Below are positions 36,235 to 45,016 of a stretch of 64,000 bases of DNA, piece after piece (the first letter of the stretch is position 1; each line of letters opens with the position of its first letter). The position numbers were made by a program, and so were the translations under genes. The notes beneath the pieces are model-generated. The model did not search any database. It saw only the letters and a list, made by a program, of their open reading frames with translations, and had not been told where the DNA came from. This DNA is from Nemertoderma westbladi (lineage: Eukaryota > Xenacoelomorpha > Nemertodermatida > Nemertodermatidae): NCBI GenBank assembly GCA_032718475.1, contig JAUCBJ010004497.1:1-64000 (forward strand), read 5' to 3'.

Positions 36235-36239
36235 TCCGA
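36235..36239. repeat. 5-bp target-site duplication TCCGA, left copy
   Basis: Identical to 49084-49088. The pair brackets the three-LTR element exactly at its outer TG/CA ends, and 5 bp is usual for BEL/Pao integration. Confidence 0.8.
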
Positions 36240-36757
36240 TGTGACGGGATCTACGGATCCCGGTTTATCCGTTGGGTTTTCTATCCACGCGTCCCCGCCG
36301 TTGTGTGAAAGGTAAAATAGTTCTGGTGTCCGGTTATATGTATAAGGTATAATAGTCTGATATATATATAGTATAGTATGCACAATAGGTAATATAAGTA
36401 TGATGGCGGTAGCGGACGGTGACAGAAGTCCCCGTTCCACCCTACTGATCTGACTGAGTAAACTGAATGAATGATTACAGGTTACCGGTTATATTGCACG
36501 GTGGCCTTACTGCTACTCAATCGATGCCATTCCCCCCTCTGATTGGTTATACCCTTGTTGGCGCCCCGTGGAGTATTCCCGTTCACTCCACCTGTTCTCT
36601 CTGGGTTAGGGGTTTGGCCCCTGACCCTCTATTGTGTGCTTCCTTCCCACTCTTATTGGGATGGCACGAGTTGGTTAATTGCCCAATCTCGTGGCTCCCA
36701 ATATTGCTTATCGGCTAATAACTTTATGGGGTGTTGGCGGGATTGAATAAGCTAACA
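36240..36757 (-). repeat. LTR 1 (3'-terminal in transcript sense)
   Basis: 518 bp, with TGTTAG...GTCACA ends on the minus strand. It carries the outer TCCGA duplication on its outer side and a purine tract on its inner side. The short minus-strand frame inside it recurs in all three LTRs and is not a gene. Confidence 0.92.
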
Positions 36758-36768
36758 CTCCCCCCCAT
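36758..36768 (-). promoter_or_regulatory. Polypurine tract before LTR 1
   Basis: On the minus strand TGGGGGGGAG abuts the TGTTAG end of the LTR. This is the expected primer for plus-strand DNA synthesis of an LTR element. An identical tract adjoins LTR 2. Confidence 0.75.
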
Positions 36769-37466
36769 GCTATCTTCCCGGTAAGAAGATAGCATCAACC
36801 AAAAAAGTGCGCTACAATCCCGCTGGATCCCGATCTAGTATCGGGTGTGGGGTGGAATTCTTTTCTCTTGGAGCCGGCTTTCCAGGCCGCCCCCTATGGG
36901 TATGATAACGCTACCCTGTGTGCCTGGCGTCTCATGTCGGGCCGATCGCGCTCACCTCTTCACGCGATTTTTGTTTCCCCAACACTTTCGCCCTACCTCC
37001 CCTCTACTCTCACCCTAACTCTCTCATACCCCCGGACCTCCTCGTCCCTCACTCAGCCTCTTATTCTCCCCCCCCCCACACTAGAATTGCGCTCGCACTC
37101 TCTCCGCACTTCACACTCTTATTCCGATTCTCAAGTCCACTTTGACTGTTTTATCTCTCCTGACGAACCTCCCCCCCCTCTCGTGCCGCCGCACTCAAGA
37201 AGTGTGAAATTGTCAGTTGTCTCGTCCATAGTGCCATAGTCAATTGTCCCCCAGTCCCAGTAGCTAATTGAGAAAGGTTGTATGACTATAGTACTTACTC
37301 CAAACGTATGTATTTTACTGCTAATCACTACGTACGTACATACGAATTGCACTTATATGGTTATTTGCATTAATTAAATTTATACTTAATAGTTCGTACG
37401 TTACATGCGGCGCCTTCCAGGCGCACCACGTCCCAGTCTCAGTCTCATTCCCTCGCCTCCGGGAAC
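36769..37466 (-). other. 3' untranslated region of internal region 1
   Basis: It contains a GCTATCTTC...GAAGATAGC hairpin (about 36769-36792). It is homologous to the sequence beside LTR 2 (43147-43530). No coding recognised; plus-strand frames here are low-complexity. Confidence 0.6.
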
Positions 37467-40010
37467 TTATCTGTACCTCCTCACGTCCTCCTCCCTGGCC
37501 CGTTTCTTGGTTATCACCGCTCCTCTGGCATCATCCGCTTTCTGCTTCCGGACCTTTGCCGCCACTTCCTTGCTGATCCCGGTCGTCGGCTCCTTGGGCG
37601 CTGGTGTTATTAAAGCCCGATACCGCTTCGCCGGTGGCCCCTCAGAATGGCCTGGTTGTTTCCCTCGTGTGGCGTCCCATAGGATCATCTTCATTGCCTT
37701 TGGTACGTGTTCCGCCAAGAAATCCCTAAACTCCCTCCGGTTCTCTGGTGTCCACCTGTCCAGGTACCGTTGCGTGTTCATAACTCCGGCGAACGATGCC
37801 GCCGTAGCTACCTCTTGATAGGTAAACGGTAACCTTCGCTTTATGATTTCCATGTGGGTCTCCTGGTTTATGAGGAAGAAACCCCACTTGAACTCTTGGG
37901 CCTTCATGCGCTGGCGCGTCATGGCCCCGACGTCGGCCCACTCCTCGAACCTCGTGAACTTCTCCTCGTCGCTCATCCAGTCGCACTCGCGCCCGTAGTG
38001 TCCCCGAAAGTGGCACTTTGGACATCGGTTATGCAACCGTGGACACGCCCCCATCCTGTGACTTGGTTCTCTACAATAGAGACAAAAGGTTCCCCGTTGG
38101 AACCGGTATAGGCAGCTGCTTTCCTGATGGGTCTGTCTCCCACAGTAGTCGCAGCCGAGTACCAATGTCTCGCGTCCCACCTCGTCCTTCGTCCCAAGCG
38201 ATCTCCGCGGTCTATGGAGTCGCTGGTAGGCAAACTTCTCCACGTTGCTCTCCCTGTTTACGTCGATCTCTCCGCCCCTCTCGGGCATCGTCTCCCCGAA
38301 TACTATCCGTGGTGCCGTCCCCGGTTGCTCGCCCAACCTGATGGTGCTCCCCGCGAAATCCATCGCCGGCCCCTCGTGCACCCAGGTCCGCTTGCCGGAT
38401 CTGTTCCAGAAGGCCCTCGCCCCACTGGCCGTCACCACCCTTCCGCCAACCCAGTCCGTGTCCGAGTGGCCTATCCTTTCGATGGGCGGCATCTCTCCGA
38501 ACTCGTCGTCGTCGTCCTCCTCTTCTGGTAGTGTCTCCAATCCCGGTATCCCGATGGATCCACTATGTCCCTTCCCGCCTTGGCTCTCGCCCGTAGCTCT
38601 CCATCCCTCTAGCTCCCTTAACTTCCTTGGCGGTTGGTCGCCCTCGGCGCCCGCTGGTATGGGCATCGCGTGCAACCCCGACGTCGACTGTTTCGGCGAT
38701 CCCACCGTCCATCCCAATTCTCGCCCTAGAGACTCCCCCGAACTCCCCGACGAAGTCCAATGAAGTTCGTCTAGGCCCGCCTGTTCCTCGAAGCCGTAAC
38801 TCTGTGCCCTGGCCTCCTCTTCCCTCTCCTCTGCTTCTATCCTCTCCCGTCTAGCGACTTCTTCCAGTCGCTTTGCTTCCCGTCTATCCATCTCTAGCTG
38901 CTCCCATCTCTGATACGGTGTATCCGTCTCCCCATCTACCAGATGTCGGCTGTTGTAGTACACCGACTCGCCCTTCAGCCCCGGGTGGTCTACCAGACCG
39001 TCAAAGGCCGTCTTAAAGGCTCTCCTGTAGCTTAGGGGTGATCCCGATAACAGAAATGCCCCTGGTTCTCTTTCGATAACTACGGTCATGAATAAGTTAA
39101 GTAAACTTATCATCATCCAGTCCTCCTGCAGGATATATCGCTTCTGATATACCTTTATCGCTCCTCTGCGAAACTGATATACCTCCTGCTTTCCCGGTCT
39201 CGCTCCCCACTTCAGCGAGTTCGCTAGTTCTGCTCCGTATTCTTCCCTAAACTTCCCCCAATCCATTGGTTTGTGGCATACGAGCCCCAATAATTGGCCC
39301 ATCGCCACCGCCCCGCATTGGCCTGAGTTCTCGACCACCCCCAATCCATCCGGTGCCGTCATAGCCATAAAGACTTTCTGCATATCCAGGAGGTTGGTGG
39401 CGTCCGGACCGATGATCCTCTCCGCGTCCTCGCGAATCGCCGATCCCACTTTCGTCGTCGACTTCTCTCTTACTAAGACCTGTACCGCTTTCGGCAGTCG
39501 GTCTAATTTCGGCCCGTCCTTCTTCCCATACGTCCCTAGGTCGAATAAGAAGATGTCCCCATTTGGCGCTGCCAAATGCAAGAGTATGGTCCTGGCCGAC
39601 CCTGCCGTTCCTCGTCTCGAACCCGCTTCGTCTTCCACGGTTCCCTCGTCATCTAGGATCATATATCCTCCTCTGTTGACGGACTCTATGAATCTTTTCC
39701 AGTCCTTCCTCGGCGATTCCCTCGGATACTTCGGAATCCCGAACTTCGCCTCGTCTCCTTTCACCACGTAGTGGAAGTGTTGGAAGATCGCGTTGTCCAG
39801 CGACGGCGTCCCGTAGGTCCCGACCAACCGCTGTTCGTGCGCCTCCCGGAAGTGATCCTGCAGCGCTCGTGCCGCGTGACCCCTTTCCAACCTCTCGTAG
39901 TATCCTCTCGTCTTCTCCTCCGGGTGTCTTTCGGTGAAATCCACCAATATTTCTTTTCCTCCTGACTCCGCCTTTCTCTTCCTGATCAGCTTACTCGCCA
40001 TTCCGAACAC
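37467..40010 (-). CDS. DEDD 3'-5' exonuclease-like / CCHC zinc-knuckle protein in env-like position
   Basis: An intact 847-residue ORF lies between the integrase/hairpin array and the 3' LTR. Residues ~110-310 match the RNase D/WRN exonuclease pattern. Motif I is GGYMILDDEGT (Asp118, Glu120), followed by LLHLAAPNGDIFLFDLG. Motif II is STTKVGSAIREDAERI (about 187-197). Motif III is LKWGARPG...RYILQED (about 270-298), with Glu at the usual Tyr-x3-Asp position. Residues ~620-680 hold three knuckles: CDYCGRQTHQESSC, CLYCREPSHRMGAC and CPKCHFRGHYGREC. A conserved Trp/Phe-rich segment and a basic C-terminus (KKRAREEDVRRYR) follow. Nuclease activity on element or host RNA/DNA is inferred, not shown. 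It is homologous to the ORF at 59503-63228. An alternative start is Met4. Confidence 0.85.
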   Translation of the reverse strand: MFGMASKLIRKRKAESGGKEILVDFTERHPEEKTRGYYERLERGHAARALQDHFREAHEQRLVGTYGTPSLDNAIFQHFHYVVKGDEAKFGIPKYPRESPRKDWKRFIESVNRGGYMILDDEGTVEDEAGSRRGTAGSARTILLHLAAPNGDIFLFDLGTYGKKDGPKLDRLPKAVQVLVREKSTTKVGSAIREDAERIIGPDATNLLDMQKVFMAMTAPDGLGVVENSGQCGAVAMGQLLGLVCHKPMDWGKFREEYGAELANSLKWGARPGKQEVYQFRRGAIKVYQKRYILQEDWMMISLLNLFMTVVIEREPGAFLLSGSPLSYRRAFKTAFDGLVDHPGLKGESVYYNSRHLVDGETDTPYQRWEQLEMDRREAKRLEEVARRERIEAEEREEEARAQSYGFEEQAGLDELHWTSSGSSGESLGRELGWTVGSPKQSTSGLHAMPIPAGAEGDQPPRKLRELEGWRATGESQGGKGHSGSIGIPGLETLPEEEDDDDEFGEMPPIERIGHSDTDWVGGRVVTASGARAFWNRSGKRTWVHEGPAMDFAGSTIRLGEQPGTAPRIVFGETMPERGGEIDVNRESNVEKFAYQRLHRPRRSLGTKDEVGRETLVLGCDYCGRQTHQESSCLYRFQRGTFCLYCREPSHRMGACPRLHNRCPKCHFRGHYGRECDWMSDEEKFTRFEEWADVGAMTRQRMKAQEFKWGFFLINQETHMEIIKRRLPFTYQEVATAASFAGVMNTQRYLDRWTPENRREFRDFLAEHVPKAMKMILWDATRGKQPGHSEGPPAKRYRALITPAPKEPTTGISKEVAAKVRKQKADDARGAVITKKRAREEDVRRYR

Positions 40011-40484
40011 TACACTCGCTCACCTGTAGGGTGGTGCCTTACCAAGGCGCAATACAGATGAGTGATGTATTAAGATGTTTCGATACAGTTCGATAATGGC
40101 CTACTTTTCTACTTAACTGCGCCTTTCAAGCTTAATTTAATCTAATTAATTTCGGAGCTAGTAAATCAGCCTAATTTACAATTTCCGTCCGTTACTTTTA
40201 TTATGTTCTAGAACGACTTTCTTTGTGTTACCACTATTTTCCGATTTTAGCCCTATTCTATTTATTTGTTTATTTTGCTTTGATTCTACTGTCCTACTAC
40301 TTACTACTGCCTATGGATTTATTCTATTCTCTCTCTGATCCATATTCTGGCCTACTCAGTGGGCCTATGCAGTACAGCAGTATGCGTCGTGTGGCCACAC
40401 GATTTATCCAGCTGCACTCATATGCCCCCCTCTCGCTACTAACTCTACTTACTGCTAACTAATATCTATATCCTATTTACCCCT
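40011..40484. other. Non-coding spacer upstream of exonuclease ORF
   Basis: Lies between the hairpin array and the start codon at 40010. No gene or domain recognised. Confidence 0.4.
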
Positions 40485-41215
40485 TTTACCTCTTACTCTC
40501 TCTCTCTAACTAATGGTACTACGTACCCTCTAACTCTAACTCTGACTAGGTACCACGTACCTACTAACTCTAACTCTAACTAGGTACTACGTACCTACTA
40601 ACTCTCTAACTATTGGTACTACGTACCCTCTAACTCTAACTCTAACTAGGTACTACGTACCTACTAACTCTAACTCTATCGGTACTACCTACCCTCTAAC
40701 TCTAACTCTGACTAGGTATTACGTACCTACTAACTCTAACTATCGGTACTACGTACCCTCTAACTCTAACTCTAACTAGGTACTATGTACCTACTAACTC
40801 TCTAACTATCGGTACTACGTACCCTCTAACTCTAACTCTAACTAGGTACTACGTACCTACTAACTCTCTAACTATCGGTACTACGTACCCTCTAGCTCTA
40901 ACTCTAACTAGGTACTACGTACCTACTAACTCTCTAACTATCGGTACTACGTACCCTCTAACTCTAACTAACTATTGGTACTACGTACCTACTAACTCTC
41001 TAACTATCGGTACTACGTACCCTCTAACTCTAACTAACTATTGGTACTACGTACCTACTAACTCTCTAACTATCGGTACTACGTACCCTCTAACTCTAAC
41101 TAGGTACTACGTACCTACTAACTAACTAATTTTAGGTACTACGTACCTACTAACTAACTAACTAACTAACTCTAGGTACTACGTACCTACTAACTAACTG
41201 ACTAACTCTTATTTT
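40485..41215. repeat. Hairpin array, ~66-bp period, internal region 1
   Basis: GGTACTACGTACC units (stem GGTAC/GTACC, loop TAC) alternate with CTAACTCTAACTCTAACTA spacers. The full pattern repeats about every 66 bp. The right end passes into (ACTA)n and (TTTTA)n. A related array occupies 43540-44990 in the other internal region. Confidence 0.9.
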
Positions 41216-41234
41216 TATTTTATTTTATTTTATT

Positions 41235-41310
41235 TTGTGTGGGAAGGGCGTCTCGCCCTCAATCCCACCCCCCTCAGTCCAAAACTTGGACGACTAAACT
41301 CCACACTAAC
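41235..41310 (-). other. Conserved pol 3' flank shared by both internal regions
   Basis: GTGGGAAGGGCGTCTCGCCC and the following CCCACCCCCCTCAGTCCAAAAC block are almost identical at 45045-45105. In transcript sense they follow the end of pol, so both internal regions keep the same pol/array junction. Confidence 0.7.
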
Positions 41311-41316
41311 TCCGCT

Positions 41317-42617
41317 CTAAGGTGCTCCTTCTAAGAGACAGCATTTACCTACCGCCCTCCTGTAGGTTTTTCTGTCCTTCGCACCTATCTTTCCACCTAT
41401 CCGCACTTCCACCGATCGGACTCTTCCGTCCTCGTCGGAGTAGGTGCCTACAACTCTCGCCAACCGCCACTGGTTGTTGATGATAGTATCATCCGTGACG
41501 ATTACGAGATCTCCCTCTCTTAACTCCCTGTTCGGTTTCCTCCACTTGCTTCGCTTATGGAGTGTGGGTAGGTATTCCTCTACCCACCTTCTCCAATACT
41601 CTGCGCTAATTGCTTTAGCTACTTTCCAACTTTGGCGGGAGTGTATATCATCTGGGTCTACACCCCGCATATCGATGGTAGCTGGCCTTTCCATCAGGAA
41701 ATGGCTAGGCGTCAACACGTCTAATGACTCAGGGTCATCATTCTCCGGGTATAGCGGTCTGCTATTAATGATCCCCTCGCACTTCGCAAGTACTGTCCGT
41801 AAGACGTCTTCAGTGCCATGTGGGTGTTCATCAGCTTCGTCATTAGACGTTTTGAACTGCCCACGAGTCTCTCGACGCATCCTAACGTATGTGGTGCATA
41901 CGGCGTCCTTCTCTCCCACTTCACTTGTCGTCTTCTCATGGCCGCTCTGACTTCTTCTCCCTCCAAGATGTCTAAGGCCTCTGCCATCTCACTCTCTGCG
42001 CCCACAAAATTGGTGCCGTTGTCGCTATATATCACCGCGATCGTCCCACCTTTGCGGTCCCTAAACCTTTCTAAGGCGTTAATGAACGCTGATGCGGTTG
42101 CATCTTGGGCGAGTTCTATCCCTACCGCCCGCGTATTGTTGCATACGAAGATAATGCCGTAACGCTTCTCCGTGTGTCGCATCACTTTGATCTTTATCGG
42201 CCCGAACATGTCCACACCGCAGTGCGTGAATGGCGGGTCGTGCTGTCTTACCCTACTCGCCGGTAGTGGCGCCATCTCCTGTACGGCTCGTTCCTTCTTC
42301 GCTCGCCGGCAGGTCTGGCACTGCCCCACTACCGCTTTAACCTTCTTCCTTAGTTGTTTGACCCAATAGGTCCTCCTTATCTCTGTGAGGGTTCGGTTGG
42401 TGCCCCCATGCAGTATCGATTTGTGGGAGTCCCATATGATCTGGTGGACTATAGGCGATCCTGTGGGAATGATGATGGGTTTCGGTGGCACGACTATACT
42501 GTTGTTATATCCCACCCTAGAATTCATTACTAGAATCCCATCCTCGTTGAGTTGTGGCGACAGCGTGATCAACTCGCTATCCCGTCGGAGGTGCTGTTGG
42601 TTACCGACGCGTTCCAC
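41317..42617 (-). pseudogene. BEL/Pao integrase, N-terminally truncated and frameshifted
   Basis: The frame begins directly at the LTR boundary (42617) without a Met of its own, so upstream pol has been deleted. The zinc-binding HHCC module is visible (HQIIWDSHKSILHGG, then CQTC). Catalytic Asp residues lie in HCGVDMFGPIKI and YSDNGTNFVGAE; the Glu lies in CVERLVGSSKRLM. A frameshift near 41840-41870 moves the continuation, EDVLRTVLAKCEGIINSRPL, to another frame. The integrase C-terminal segment follows: RRWVEEYLPTLHKRSKW, then GDLVIVTDDTIINNQWRLAR, ending CCLLEGAP at 41317. It would have joined the cDNA ends to the target. Protease, RT and RNase H are absent. Confidence 0.9.
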
Positions 42618-43135
42618 TGTGACGGGATCTACGGATCCCGGTTTATCCGTTTGGGTTTTCTATCCACGCGTCCCCGCCGTGTGTGAAAGGTAAAAGAGTT
42701 CTGATGTTGGGTAATATGTATAAAGGTATAATAGTCTGACAGTTGATATAATATAGTATGACACAACAGGTAATATATAATGGCGGTAGCGGACGGTGAC
42801 AGAAGTCCCCGTTCCACCCTACTGATCTGACTGAGTAAACTGAATGAATGATTACAGGTTACTGGTTATATTGCACGGTGGCCTTATTGCTACTCATTCG
42901 ATGCCTTTCCCCCCTCTGATTGGTTGATACCCCTGTTGGCACCCTTTGGAGTGTTTCCGTTCACTCCACCTGTTCTCTCTGGGTTAGGGGTTTGGCCCCT
43001 GACCCTCTATTGTGTGCTTCCTTCCCACTCTTATTGGGATGGCACGAGTTGGTTAATTGCCCAATCTCGTGGCTCCCAATATTGCTTATCGGCTTACAAC
43101 TTTATGGGGTGTTGGCGGGATTGAATAAGCTAACA
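42618..43135 (-). repeat. LTR 2 (middle, shared)
   Basis: 518 bp, near-identical to LTR 1 and LTR 3. On its right side is a polypurine tract and 3' UTR; on its left the truncated integrase begins at once. It is therefore the 3' LTR of one unit and the 5' LTR of the other. Confidence 0.92.
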
Positions 43136-43146
43136 CTCCCCCCCAT
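43136..43146 (-). promoter_or_regulatory. Polypurine tract before LTR 2
   Basis: Same minus-strand TGGGGGGGAG sequence and position as at LTR 1. Confidence 0.72.
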
Positions 43147-43539
43147 GCTATCTTCCCGGTAAGAAGATAGCATCAACCAAAAAAAGTGCGTTACAATCCC
43201 GCTGGATCCCGATCTAGTATCGGGTGTGGGGTGGGTATATTTTTTCTCGGAGTCGGCTTTCCAGGCCGCTCCCTATGGGTATGATGTCACTACCCTCTGG
43301 CGTCTCGTGTCGGGCCGATCGTGCGCTTCTCTCACACAATTTTTGTTTCCCCAACACTCTCACCACTCTAACTCCGCTCTCTTCTCTTGCTCTAACTCTT
43401 GGACTTCCCTGTCCCTCACTCTTCCTCTCACTTCTCCTCCCCCACACTTGAATTGCGCCCACATTCTCTTCGCACTCCACACTATCACCTCTCCACTCTC
43501 TTGTCACTCCCTAAGGCTTTAATCTCTAATGCTACCCCT
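43147..43539 (-). other. 3' untranslated region of internal region 2
   Basis: Homologous to 36769-37160, including the GCTATCTTC hairpin. Here it runs straight into the hairpin array, so the exonuclease ORF found in the other unit is missing. Confidence 0.65.
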
Positions 43540-44990
43540 GTGCTATCATACTATCTACCTACTGCTTACTAACTCTAACTATCTAACTAACTCTGCTAAC
43601 TACTAACTCTTACTACTTCTAGCTCTAACTGAGAGCCTCTAACTTTCTACTGACTCTAACTCTCTACTAAGTCTAACTAACTCCTACTAGCTCTCCACTT
43701 CTACTAACTCTACTTGACTCCTCTGAGTCTACCAACTCTGCTAACTAGCTCTACTAACTCTACTCCACTAGCTCTGCTAACTCTACTCCACTAGCTCTGC
43801 TAACTCTACTAACTAGCTCTACTAACTCTACTCCACTCTTCTAACTACGTGGCGCTTGCGGTGCCCACAACCACTCTACTATATGGCACCCTATGTGCCC
43901 TCTCTGCTCTACTCTACCACCTGGCACCCTATGTGCCCTCTCTACTACACTACTACCTCTCTAACTCTACTACCTGGCACCCTATGTGCCCTCTCTACTA
44001 CTCTACTCTATCTCTAACTCTACTACCTGGCACCCTACGTGCCCGTCTCTACTCTTCTACTCACTGGTACCCTATGTACCCTCTCTACTACCTCTAACAC
44101 TCTACTCTACTACCTGGCACCCTATGTGCCCTCTCTACTCTTCTACTTCCTGGCACCCAATGTGCCCGTCTCTACTCCTCTACTCCCCCTTTACGTCTCA
44201 TCGCCTACACGTGACGCTCTGAGTGCCGGCAGAGTGGGTACGTTAATTATGTGAACTACTACTGACTCTACTAACTCTACTAACTCTCTTCTAACTCTAC
44301 TAACTCTTTTTGTGCCCGGCACCTCTTGTGCCCGGCATCTTCTAACTCTACTAACTCTCTACTAACTCTTTTTGTGCCCGGCACCTCTTGTGCCCGGCAC
44401 CCACCCTAATTAACATACCCTGCTCTTACATCAAACACGTCATCACGCCCGTGCCCCACTAAGTTCAGCGCATTCCCTACTAACTCTAGCTACATGTAGC
44501 TTACGGTGCCCACAACCCTCTACTGCTACTACTAACACCCCTAACTAGCGGTACTACGTACCCTCTTACTACTCTAGCTCTCTCTACTAGCTAGCGGTAC
44601 AACGTACCCTCTTACTACTCTAGCTCTCTCTACTAGCTAGCGGTACTACGTACCCTCTTACTCTTACTAACTCTCTAACGGTACTACGTACCCCTTAACT
44701 CTTACTCTCTAACGGTACTACGTACCCTCTAACTCTTACTCTAACTAGCGGTACTTACGTACCCTCTAACTCTAACTCTAACTAGGTACTACGTACCTAC
44801 TAACTCTCTAACTATCGGTACTACGTACCCTCTAACTCTAACTCTAACTAGGTACTACGTACCTACTAACTCTCTAACTATCGGTACTACACGTACCCTC
44901 CTACTAACTCTTCTACTAACGGTACTACGTACCACCCTTTAACTAACTAACTAACTAACTAACTCTTACTACCTAACTTCTACCTACTCT
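43540..44990. repeat. Hairpin array with stem covariation, internal region 2
   Basis: Pyrimidine-rich CTAACTCTACTA spacers alternate with short palindromes. They include GGCACCCTATGTGCC, GGTACCCTATGTACC (44066-44080), GGCACCCTACGTGCC (44029-44043) and, from about 44540, GGTACTACGTACC. The 5-bp stems stay paired while bases differ. Confidence 0.85.
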
Positions 44991-45016
44991 ATTATTTAAT
45001 TATTTTCTTATTTTAA

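Noticed and set aside
36039-36440. Minus-strand frame beginning MERGLLSPSATAI, repeated at 42629 and 48500
   Set aside because: It lies inside the LTRs and is repeated only because the LTR is; it runs into unrelated flanks.
38018-38763. Open frames of 107-172 codons on the plus strand
   Set aside because: They are antisense shadows of the GC-rich exonuclease/zinc-knuckle ORF on the minus strand and have Pro/Ser-rich composition with no domain.
37467-40010. Calling the 847-residue ORF simply gag because of its CCHC knuckles
   Set aside because: A separate ORF with typical BEL/Pao gag knuckles exists at 45017-48401, and this ORF lies on the 3' side of integrase and has exonuclease motifs.
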